A stretch of DNA of 64,000 nucleotides, taken from Paenibacillus sp. IHBB 10380. Its GTDB lineage: Bacteria; Bacillota; Bacilli; Paenibacillales; Paenibacillaceae. Made by a program: the position numbers and the translations under genes. The notes below the pieces were generated by a model. It was not told the DNA's origin. It did no database searches and was given only the letters and a program-made list of their open reading frames with translations. The DNA is taken from assembly GCF_000949425.1 (NCBI RefSeq), contig NZ_CP010976.1, forward strand, positions 5,394,001 through 5,458,000, given 5' to 3'. Positions 57,306 to 64,000 of this stretch are shown here, in pieces (positions within the stretch are counted from its first letter, which is position 1; every line of letters starts with the position of its first letter).

Positions 57306-57842
57306 ATGAAGGCGCGTAAATCCGTGTGGATTATAGTGATTGATGTGATCATGTACGGCATTATAGCCGGCATTATTCTTTACACTTTATTACACCCTGA
57401 GGATCAAATATTGAAAATTTCAGTCACCGTGGGAGCGGCCTTTTTTATAGGTGCAATCCTATTGCAACGCTTGACTAGAAAGACTTCACGTACTGTAGAG
57501 AATCAGGTCGTGAAGTTGGTTCTATTAGATGACGATGGAGAACGTATGAAGGAATGGTACATCGAAGGAGAGACATCGTTACTCATTGGAAAAAACAGTC
57601 AACGCGGTGAAGTTGATATAGATTTATCGGAATGTGAATATGCGTCACTCATTAGTTCAGAGCATGCGGTACTGAACCGAGCGGGTGCACGGTGGTACAT
57701 TGAGGATATGGAATCCAATAGTGGGACGGGTATTAGACAAGCGGGAACAAGTACCGCTAGTAAGTTGGTTGTTGAAGAGCCGCTACAGATTGGAGCGGGA
57801 GATTTGATCTATATCGCCAACACGCGACTGCTAGTGAAATAA
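57306..57842 (+). CDS. Membrane-anchored FHA-domain protein
   Basis: About 178 residues. Two N-terminal membrane segments (VWIIVIDVIMYGIIAGIILYTLL and ISVTVGAAFFIGAILL) are followed by a cytoplasmic FHA domain: LLIGKNSQRGEVDIDL, ISSEHAVLNRAGARWYIEDMESNSGTGI (the S-x-x-H and N-S-G-T positions). It should bind phosphothreonine made by the cluster kinase and tether a partner to the membrane. ATG 57306 with GGAGG 9 bases upstream is preferred over ATG 57291. Confidence 0.88.
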   Translation: MKARKSVWIIVIDVIMYGIIAGIILYTLLHPEDQILKISVTVGAAFFIGAILLQRLTRKTSRTVENQVVKLVLLDDDGERMKEWYIEGETSLLIGKNSQRGEVDIDLSECEYASLISSEHAVLNRAGARWYIEDMESNSGTGIRQAGTSTASKLVVEEPLQIGAGDLIYIANTRLLVK

Positions 57843-57890
57843 ACGTATAGCCGCGCTTTGGACTAAGATATTTGGAGGAATGAAGACAAA

Positions 57891-58406
57891 ATGAGCTTGA
57901 CAAGATGCGCCAACGGACACATGTTCAGCACAAGAAAGCATGGTAATACGTGCCCCTACTGCAACATTACGGTAGAGGCTACGCCGAAGGGAGAGCCGAG
58001 AAGGCAGGCTCCAGTAGATGCAGAAGAGAAGACGATGCCCTATCTAGGGGAAACCATGAGTATTCATCCCGTTACGGGTTGGCTGGTTTGTATTGAGGGA
58101 CCTCAGATGGGTCAAGATTATCGGGTAATGTCAGAGAAGAATTTCATTGGACGCGCGGAGGAAATGCATATTCGTATTCTCGGAGACAATACCATTTCTC
58201 GTAGAAATCATGCTGTTATCGTCTATGATCCGAAGAAACGGAATTTCTATCTGCTTCCAGGGGATGCTTCAGGACTAGCCTATCATAATAACGAAGCAGT
58301 CTATTCACCTGCCGAGCTGGCGGCATATGATTTAATTCAACTGGGGCACAGTAAATTCATCTTCATTCCTCTGTGCGGCGCTCATTTCGAATGGGAAAAC
58401 AATTGA
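57891..58406 (+). CDS. Zinc-ribbon FHA-domain protein
   Basis: A 171-residue soluble protein. The N-terminus RCANGHMFSTRKHGNTCPYC holds one likely zinc site (C/H...CxxC). The FHA domain follows: FIGRAEEMHIRILGDNTISRRNHAVIVYDP, with R-A, S-R-R-x-H in place. It lacks the usual N-G-T/S in the last loop (here GDASGLAYHN), so ligand binding may be altered. TTTGGAGGAAT precedes the start. Homologous T6SS Fha proteins trigger assembly on phosphorylation. Confidence 0.88.
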   Translation: MSLTRCANGHMFSTRKHGNTCPYCNITVEATPKGEPRRQAPVDAEEKTMPYLGETMSIHPVTGWLVCIEGPQMGQDYRVMSEKNFIGRAEEMHIRILGDNTISRRNHAVIVYDPKKRNFYLLPGDASGLAYHNNEAVYSPAELAAYDLIQLGHSKFIFIPLCGAHFEWENN

Positions 58407-58413
58407 GGACGTG

Positions 58414-59274
58414 ATGTTAGCGATGTTGCAGACGGTAGAAATAGAGCATTATATCGTTATTTTATCAGCACTTATCTTATGGATTGTATTGTACTATATC
58501 CGGCGAGTACTCGTACGACGTCAATCAACCACGACCCCTACCACTGGGATTCAGATTGGGAATGGACAAAGTATCGGAAGACGGGAAGAGCAGGATGACT
58601 ATTTCTCCAGTTCAACCACTTCTGTCGGTACACTTGCAGTCATCGCCGATGGGATTAGCGGTTTGTCTAACGGAAGAATGGCGAGTACGCTCGCTGTAAC
58701 GGTGTTTAGCAAGGAATTTCTTTTATTGGAGAAGACGGAGGATTTCACTGAATTTTTCTCCAAGGCAGCAATGCAGAGTAATAGTGGAATTCTAGCCAAC
58801 CTAAGCGGAAGTAACGGTGGAACAACCTTGGTCACAGCTGTGGTATCTTCTGGAATGCTTCACTGGGCAGCGGTGGGAGATAGTATGATCTCGGTGTTCC
58901 GAGAGGGCGAATTTATCTCTATGAATTCCAAGCATACGGTCGAGACGTTACTTCACGAGCAAGTTCTTAGTGGAGAAATGACCAAAGAAGAAGCTGAGAC
59001 AAGCCCTGTCCGTAAGCATTTGGTCAATTATTTGGGATATGAAGGCTTTAGAAATATGGAGATCGGTGAACCCTTTCGTTTGCGCAAACAGGATAGAATT
59101 ATGCTTGCTAGTGATGGGATCTACGATGCTTTAAGTGAAGTAGAGCTTGAAGAAATGTTGAAGCAGAAGAAGCCAGTGGAAGACATCGCTGACGATATCA
59201 TCGAACAGATTGAGGCTCTAGGCTTAAGAAATCAGGACAATGCGACAGTTATTATACTAGAAAAGGGCTGGTGA
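58414..59274 (+). CDS. PP2C-type protein phosphatase, membrane-anchored
   Basis: About 286 residues. One N-terminal membrane segment (YIVILSALILWIVLYYI), then a PP2C domain with the metal-binding aspartates in place: GRREEQDDYF, VIADGISG, VGDSMISVF, LASDGIYDAL and DNATVII. It should remove phosphates placed by the cluster kinase. The start is probably ATG 58414 (GAGGA just upstream); GTG 58411 and ATG 58423 are alternatives. Confidence 0.9.
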   Translation: MLAMLQTVEIEHYIVILSALILWIVLYYIRRVLVRRQSTTTPTTGIQIGNGQSIGRREEQDDYFSSSTTSVGTLAVIADGISGLSNGRMASTLAVTVFSKEFLLLEKTEDFTEFFSKAAMQSNSGILANLSGSNGGTTLVTAVVSSGMLHWAAVGDSMISVFREGEFISMNSKHTVETLLHEQVLSGEMTKEEAETSPVRKHLVNYLGYEGFRNMEIGEPFRLRKQDRIMLASDGIYDALSEVELEEMLKQKKPVEDIADDIIEQIEALGLRNQDNATVIILEKGW

Positions 59275-59278
59275 TTCC

Positions 59279-61111
59279 TTGCGGCATCCGCAAATCCGGA
59301 TCGCTAGAGACAAGGGGGAACACATGCGGAAGGAGAACAGTGATTTCAAGACCGGTTTCGTTTCTGAAGCGGGTTCTTTTATTAATAATAAGGATTATTT
59401 CGCTTACATAGAGCTAGATGATATGGCTTGTTATGTCATTGCAGATGGGATCGATAACGATCAAGAAGCTCACAGTGCCGAGATGATAGCCAAGACGGTA
59501 TTAGAGAATTTCATAGAGCGTCCAACCTTATCGCGGAGACAACTTAAAAGCTCATTACATGAAGCACATGAATGGCTGAAGTTCGAGAGTCGGAGGGTTC
59601 GGTTGAAGGCCAGTCTACTGGTGGTAGTAACCAACTATACCAAGATGATCTGGGCATCCAGCGGTAACGCGAGGCTATATCATTTCCGTGGGGGAAGGCT
59701 CAATCAGAAAAGTAAAGATCAGAGTCTATCACAGGTTATGGCAGATGATGGTTTCCTCCCAGATGAGACTGTATCACAGCATGAGGAGCGTGGCAATTTA
59801 CTTCATTACATGGGTAATCCAGATCGTTTTCACCCGTATATTTCGCCTCGTATTCCCTTGTCAGATGGCGATGTGTTGTTACTCTGTACATCGGGATTAT
59901 GGGAGCAGGTTAATCTTCCAGAAATGCTTGATGCATTGGAGGAATGTAAAGAGCCAGAGGCTCTAACAGATACGCTTGAGGAGATACTTCTCAGCAAGCA
60001 GAAAAGAACCATCAACAATTACACGGCTGTCGCTATTTATACGGATAAGACGTATAAGGAGCCACCTAAGAATCGTAAGAAATGGATCAAACGTATTCTT
60101 ATTGCAATGATGGCTTTGCTGTTAACAGGTGGTGGAGTCTGGATTTATAAAGTAAGAGAAGCAAATCGGATCGCTGAAGCAGCCGCTAATATGGTGGAAT
60201 TCGAACGTGACGGAGACGAATATGCGGCAGATGGTGATTATAGTAAGGCGCTTAAATCATATAGCGAGGCAAGGAACGCAGCTTCCAAAGTGAAGGACAA
60301 GATTCATACCAACCTTATTGGAAGAAAGCAAAAACTGGCCCGGATGTTAGTTGACGGTGACGAATATTTGAAGGATAGCATCTACGATAAAGCCGTGTCT
60401 AGTTATACGAAGGCGCTAGAGAATGCGGATCATTGGGATATGTTCGATGAGGCGGATATCCAAGAAAGAATCGATCGTACGACGGATTATGAAGTTGTAA
60501 CAGAACAGATTAGGCAGGGAGACCTCAAATCTCAGGGTCAGGATTATAGCGGTGCTCTAGCTATTTACAAGAAGGCGAATACGGCCGCAATTGAAGTGTC
60601 GTACACCTCAGCTCAGAAGGATCTACAAGATAAGATGAGTAAGGCTCAGGAGAAACTGGATGCCGTGCAAATGGAGACGATTAACCTAAAGGGTGACAAG
60701 CTGGAGCAAAAAGGCGACCGCAGCTTCGATGCTCAAGATTATGCAGGGGCTATTGATAGCTACATGCAGGCACAGGAGAAATATCAGTCCACTGGCAAGT
60801 TGGAGCGGGTATTGGCGATGGAGCGCAAGATTGCTAAGGCGGATGAGAAGTTACATCCTGTCGTTCCTGTGGTTCCCGTAGTTCCCGAATCAGAAGCTAT
60901 GACAGATAATAGTAACTTTGCAGATCAAGGAACTCCTTTTCCCTACGAATCGGTGACAGAGACTGATCCACAGGCTTCTAGGAAAGAAACTGTAGCACCT
61001 CCTGCTGGTGTGGATGATAACAAACAGAATGTGAAGGATGTAACGACGGATGTAACAGCGGATGATTCAGACCCGATAAGCCCTACCCCTGAAAGCAAGG
61101 AGGAATTGTGA
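59279..61111 (+). CDS. PP2C-like domain fused to membrane segment and TPR-like repeats
   Basis: A 610-residue protein: PP2C-like domain (about 1-265), membrane segment (about 278-295, ILIAMMALLLTGGGVWIY), four TPR-like repeats each beginning GD(E/L/R) and containing Y-x-x-A-(L/V/I)-x-x-Y, and a Pro/Ser/Thr-rich tail (VVPVVPVVPES). IADG is kept, but SDG is replaced by TSG (LLLCTSGLWEQ) and the last DN by NN (NNYTAVAIY), so it is probably a pseudophosphatase. Positive charges before the segment place the repeats outside. Start TTG 59279; ATG 59324 with AAGGGGGAA is a strong alternative. Confidence 0.82.
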   Translation: MRHPQIRIARDKGEHMRKENSDFKTGFVSEAGSFINNKDYFAYIELDDMACYVIADGIDNDQEAHSAEMIAKTVLENFIERPTLSRRQLKSSLHEAHEWLKFESRRVRLKASLLVVVTNYTKMIWASSGNARLYHFRGGRLNQKSKDQSLSQVMADDGFLPDETVSQHEERGNLLHYMGNPDRFHPYISPRIPLSDGDVLLLCTSGLWEQVNLPEMLDALEECKEPEALTDTLEEILLSKQKRTINNYTAVAIYTDKTYKEPPKNRKKWIKRILIAMMALLLTGGGVWIYKVREANRIAEAAANMVEFERDGDEYAADGDYSKALKSYSEARNAASKVKDKIHTNLIGRKQKLARMLVDGDEYLKDSIYDKAVSSYTKALENADHWDMFDEADIQERIDRTTDYEVVTEQIRQGDLKSQGQDYSGALAIYKKANTAAIEVSYTSAQKDLQDKMSKAQEKLDAVQMETINLKGDKLEQKGDRSFDAQDYAGAIDSYMQAQEKYQSTGKLERVLAMERKIAKADEKLHPVVPVVPVVPESEAMTDNSNFADQGTPFPYESVTETDPQASRKETVAPPAGVDDNKQNVKDVTTDVTADDSDPISPTPESKEEL

Positions 61112-61114
61112 TTT

Positions 61115-62401
61115 ATGAAGGATATCGTACAGGACCGGATTAGCAGGATGGAGGATTTACAACAACGTCGCATGTTGAAGAATATGATGACAGGTGTGTT
61201 TCTGAATCTAGTAGAGTATCAGGATGATTTGAATCGGAAGTTGGAACGTCGGGTATTCGATGAGGTCGAAGGTGACGATGGGAAGCATGATGTCTTTACG
61301 GCGTTATGCTCAAGGGAAGAATTGGACCCGATACATGAATTTCTATACCCGATGATCCCACAGGATGCGGAAGTGCCTGTTATTGATATGAAAGGTATCG
61401 TCGATGCTTTGGCTCAGAAGGAAGAGGTACTGCTGACTACGCTATTTCTACAGTGTAATTATTCGTTAATTAGACAACTATTGCAAAGTGATAGGGAATT
61501 TCAGGGAGAACTACTCACCACGAAGGGACGATATACCGTTAAGGTTAGACTGAAGCAGAACAGGACTTATCAGGATCAGATTGAGAAACTGTACCATGTA
61601 TTTATCACTAACAGTCTTCCATGGAGAACGGTCAATCATCCCTATATACATAAATTTGTTGATGTACTGTTGACGGGGTGTGATGGGGAATTAGAAGAAA
61701 CGGAAGAAATCTCGCAAGTTACGGTTCATTTAGAAGAATACGAGGCATTCAAACGAATGAATCTTATACCGCTGTGGAACATTCAGAAGCTAGAGCTGAA
61801 GACGGGTGGATTTCCTATTCCGGCGGAAGACCGTGTGAATTATGAACATGTGCTTCCGTTACGTAAAACCGGGACTAGACATGGTTATCTTGTAGATGGC
61901 GATGAAGAGAACATCCGTTATATCAAGCGTACACAGGACGAGATTACGATCGTATCCCCCCGCGATAAATCAGATATATGGCATTTACTCCAGCTTGCAG
62001 AACCGGTAGACACGGTGATCGGTAAGCTGGATTATGACGTTATATCGAACCGTAAGGTAGAGGGGTTTATCGGCAAATACAGACATAAACAGGATCAAAG
62101 GGTGAGATCCAAGGGTGAGATCATTCGCATGACTCAGGCCTTTGCAGAATCGAAGATGCTAGAACTGGTCGATTACGAATTAGTAGAGTCTGGCGTGGGT
62201 CGTTCCGTTACCTATGAACTGAATCCTTTTGTTAGCGATCATGTACGGTCGGAGCAAGGAAAGACACGCATGCTTCTTCGGTTTCGGAGTAGAGAGAGTC
62301 GGGAAGAGAACCAGTTCATATTGGAGGATCTAATGAGCTTTCTCGTATCTGAGATTCAGCTAGCTTTCCCTGAATATAAGTGCGAAGGAGAATGGGCTTG
62401 A
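61115..62401 (+). CDS. Unrecognised cluster protein (428 residues)
   Basis: A soluble, charged, largely alpha/beta protein without signal or membrane segments. No motif is recognised; similar genes accompany the tube gene in other Firmicutes, as I recall, under uninformative names. AAGGAGG lies 11 bases before the ATG. Tight packing with neighbours (overlapping the next start by four bases) suggests complex formation; a baseplate role is possible but unproven. Confidence 0.78.
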   Translation: MKDIVQDRISRMEDLQQRRMLKNMMTGVFLNLVEYQDDLNRKLERRVFDEVEGDDGKHDVFTALCSREELDPIHEFLYPMIPQDAEVPVIDMKGIVDALAQKEEVLLTTLFLQCNYSLIRQLLQSDREFQGELLTTKGRYTVKVRLKQNRTYQDQIEKLYHVFITNSLPWRTVNHPYIHKFVDVLLTGCDGELEETEEISQVTVHLEEYEAFKRMNLIPLWNIQKLELKTGGFPIPAEDRVNYEHVLPLRKTGTRHGYLVDGDEENIRYIKRTQDEITIVSPRDKSDIWHLLQLAEPVDTVIGKLDYDVISNRKVEGFIGKYRHKQDQRVRSKGEIIRMTQAFAESKMLELVDYELVESGVGRSVTYELNPFVSDHVRSEQGKTRMLLRFRSRESREENQFILEDLMSFLVSEIQLAFPEYKCEGEWA

Positions 62402-63087
62402 ATTATATCTGGGACCTCATGATCCGCGGACAGGAATTAGGAATGGCCAAGAAAGACATCTACTTCATGCCTGCCAAAGTCTATTCGCCATATATGGAGC
62501 TTAGTCAAGAAGATCTGAATGCCATGACGGTTGGGCGTGACGTTGAGGTGAATCCGTACTATCGATTCCACGATATTTTTAATGGGATGTTCGATATCAA
62601 TAACTCCGAAGATATAGAACTACGCGGTGCATTGTTCGATATCTTAATTCATTTTTTGGCCGATATCGATTTGATGCAAGGGATGAACAAGCGGGAGTAT
62701 CACATCCGCTTTATCCTACGGGATATTCAAGAGGGTCTGCTAGGAGAACCCGTGAAAGAGAATATTTCACTGTTCGACCGAGAGGAACAGGAGACTATTG
62801 CAGCTAATGTGCTACGACTGTACGACACTGGAGAAGCACTTCATTTGTTGAGATATACAGTAAGTCAGATATTTCAACATTCGACGATATATGCGAACTG
62901 TGAGGAGAAGGATGAACTGCTGTTCTATATCGGACAGAAGGAGAATGAAACAGCACGTAACAAGCTTCAATTGATTATGGACCTGTTTCTCCCCATCCGG
63001 TATCGCGCAGAAGTGTACTGGAACGATCATTTCGGCATTATCGATGAAGATTATACGATGATTCAAGATCGTATCGCACTCTATTAA
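62398..63087 (+). CDS. Unrecognised cluster protein (229 residues)
   Basis: A soluble protein (NYIWDLMIRGQELGMAKKDI, later IDLMQGMNKREYHIRFILRDI, IENEKDE-type acidic stretches). No family recognised. The TTG start at 62398 has AAGGAG 7 bases upstream and overlaps the previous stop, a sign of translational coupling; the in-frame GTG 62380 and ATG 62392 fit less well. Role in the apparatus unknown. Confidence 0.75.
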   Translation: MNYIWDLMIRGQELGMAKKDIYFMPAKVYSPYMELSQEDLNAMTVGRDVEVNPYYRFHDIFNGMFDINNSEDIELRGALFDILIHFLADIDLMQGMNKREYHIRFILRDIQEGLLGEPVKENISLFDREEQETIAANVLRLYDTGEALHLLRYTVSQIFQHSTIYANCEEKDELLFYIGQKENETARNKLQLIMDLFLPIRYRAEVYWNDHFGIIDEDYTMIQDRIALY

Positions 63088-63148
63088 CAATCAGGTCTGT
63101 ACAGGCTGTAAGGATGACTTCACACATGATCAGTGAGGGGGAAAGGGC

Positions 63149-64000
63149 ATGAAGGGTTATTCCTACAAATTGCATAACAATCCCACAACGAAAGTCTCCG
63201 AACGTGGTGTGGCTAAGTATGGCCGAGATGAGCTTATGGAGATGACCACATTTCAGTTGCGGAATATTTGCTATAAACAAAGATTAGTTGAAGGACTGGG
63301 CAATAACTTGGACCGTGAAAGTCTAATCCGCATCATTATGAAGTATTTGAGTGCGGAGGAACGGTTATTCATAGGCCCCATCTGTGAGGGCGGCTTGGAT
63401 AGGGTTCAAAGTACGATTCGTAAGTATATGCAGCTTCCCTTACAGGGCGATGGAGGGATCCGTGTACCTGCAAGGCTGATTCTTTATTCAGGGATGGCTA
63501 TGGATAAGTCTGATAGTTATCGTGTAACAGCTACAGCACCGCTAACTGAATCGAACGTGTTATTGGTGAATGATCGGATGGAGCTATGCGGCATCCTTAA
63601 TCTGCAACAAGATGAGGGCAAGCATGGGCAATATTATCTGTCAACAGATCGTGAAACACAGTGGGTGCTTACATCCAATCGCCAGTATAGCCTATTATTC
63701 TTGCGCAAGCGTGAGTCGGAATACATCTACAATACCTATTATCAGGTGCATGACCAACCTCCAGCCAATATCCAATATTATAAGATTCCACTCGCAGAAC
63801 TGGAAATAAGAGAACTAGAAGAGACAAACGCCGTGCTTGCCATTGATTTCGGTACGTCTAACACGACGGCGGGTGCCTTTCTATATAACGGTTACGCGGC
63901 ATCGCCAAGTAGTCTAGATCTGCTAAATGGACAAATTCATATGGATGCCATTAACTACGTTAAGTTCCCTGATACCACGTATAAGAAGACGGAATGGATT
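63149..64000 (+). CDS. Hsp70/actin-fold ATPase with N-terminal extension (right-truncated)
   Basis: The frame starts at ATG 63149 (GTGAGGGGGAAAG upstream) and is open to the window edge, giving 284 residues so far. Residues 25-62 (ELMEMTTFQLRNICYKQRL, then LDRESLIRIIMKYL) resemble a SAP or Rho-N-like helical unit. From about residue 229, VLAIDFGTSNTTAGAFLYNG is the phosphate-1 motif of Hsp70 and related ATPases. A long non-ATPase region before it is unusual for DnaK. With the J-domain gene it suggests a dedicated chaperone for the apparatus. Confidence 0.8.
   Translation, partial: MKGYSYKLHNNPTTKVSERGVAKYGRDELMEMTTFQLRNICYKQRLVEGLGNNLDRESLIRIIMKYLSAEERLFIGPICEGGLDRVQSTIRKYMQLPLQGDGGIRVPARLILYSGMAMDKSDSYRVTATAPLTESNVLLVNDRMELCGILNLQQDEGKHGQYYLSTDRETQWVLTSNRQYSLLFLRKRESEYIYNTYYQVHDQPPANIQYYKIPLAELEIRELEETNAVLAIDFGTSNTTAGAFLYNGYAASPSSLDLLNGQIHMDAINYVKFPDTTYKKTEWI

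Noticed and set aside
50374..64000. Ordinary prophage as the source of the tube and sheath genes
   Set aside because: No integrase, portal, capsid, holin or lysin genes are seen, and kinase, FHA and PP2C genes are not phage-tail neighbours; the right edge remains unseen.

Overview
The window reads as the chromosome of a low-GC Gram-positive bacterium of the order Bacillales, most likely Paenibacillus or a close relative. The support is gene content and control style: a caa3-type cytochrome oxidase operon with a CcpA-type cre site, a guanine riboswitch on xpt-pbuX, a TPP riboswitch on thiC, a cobalamin riboswitch on metE, a T-box on a transporter gene, strong AGGAGG ribosome sites, and frequent GTG and TTG starts. 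This is inference from sequence; no tRNA, rRNA, CRISPR array or complete insertion sequence was seen.

Layout. 1-5.5 kb: end of a zinc-ribbon gene, a TrmB-type regulator, the xpt-pbuX purine salvage operon and small genes. 5.5-11.4 kb: ctaCDEF, ctaG and a DUF420 gene. 11.5-15.9 kb: a GntR-regulated ABC transporter with a clear operator, then a NatAB-like exporter. 16.5-18.8 kb: an array of single small genes (P-loop kinase, two GNAT acetyltransferases, perhaps one more ORF) separated by a repeated CTAACGGGCAG element, like a gene-cassette array without a visible integrase. 19-23 kb: an NSS-family transporter behind a T-box leader, and a chemotaxis receptor. 23.6-27.9 kb: a ComQXPA-like quorum-sensing locus (prenyltransferase, ComP-like kinase, ComA-like regulator), with a candidate ComX-type precursor peptide displaced downstream of an inverted XRE gene. 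28-47 kb: TetR-DUF418 pair, thiC, a two-component system, uppP, a CNNM/CorC-type protein, a Crp-family regulator, a peroxiredoxin, a HEAT-repeat protein, a DinG-type helicase, a lipoprotein serpin and an MFS transporter. 47.3-50.1 kb: metE with its B12 riboswitch.

50.4 kb to the right edge is the most unusual part: a cluster that appears to encode a phage-tail-like or type VI-like tube and sheath together with a phospho-signalling set. It has a Ser/Thr kinase, a secreted or anchored VWA protein on the opposite strand, a 722-residue sheath-like protein, a 143-residue Hcp/tube-like protein, a J-domain protein, two FHA proteins, one intact PP2C phosphatase, one PP2C-like protein that has lost metal-binding aspartates and is fused through a membrane segment to TPR-like repeats, two unrecognised proteins, and the start of an Hsp70/actin-fold ATPase that runs off the window. 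A promoter with a palindromic operator, a 22-codon leader ORF with a very strong ribosome site, and a terminator directly after the tube gene suggest that sheath and tube are made in excess over the regulatory genes. A membrane-anchored, phosphorylation-controlled contractile apparatus is my working hypothesis; baseplate, spike and ATPase genes would have to lie to the right of the window.
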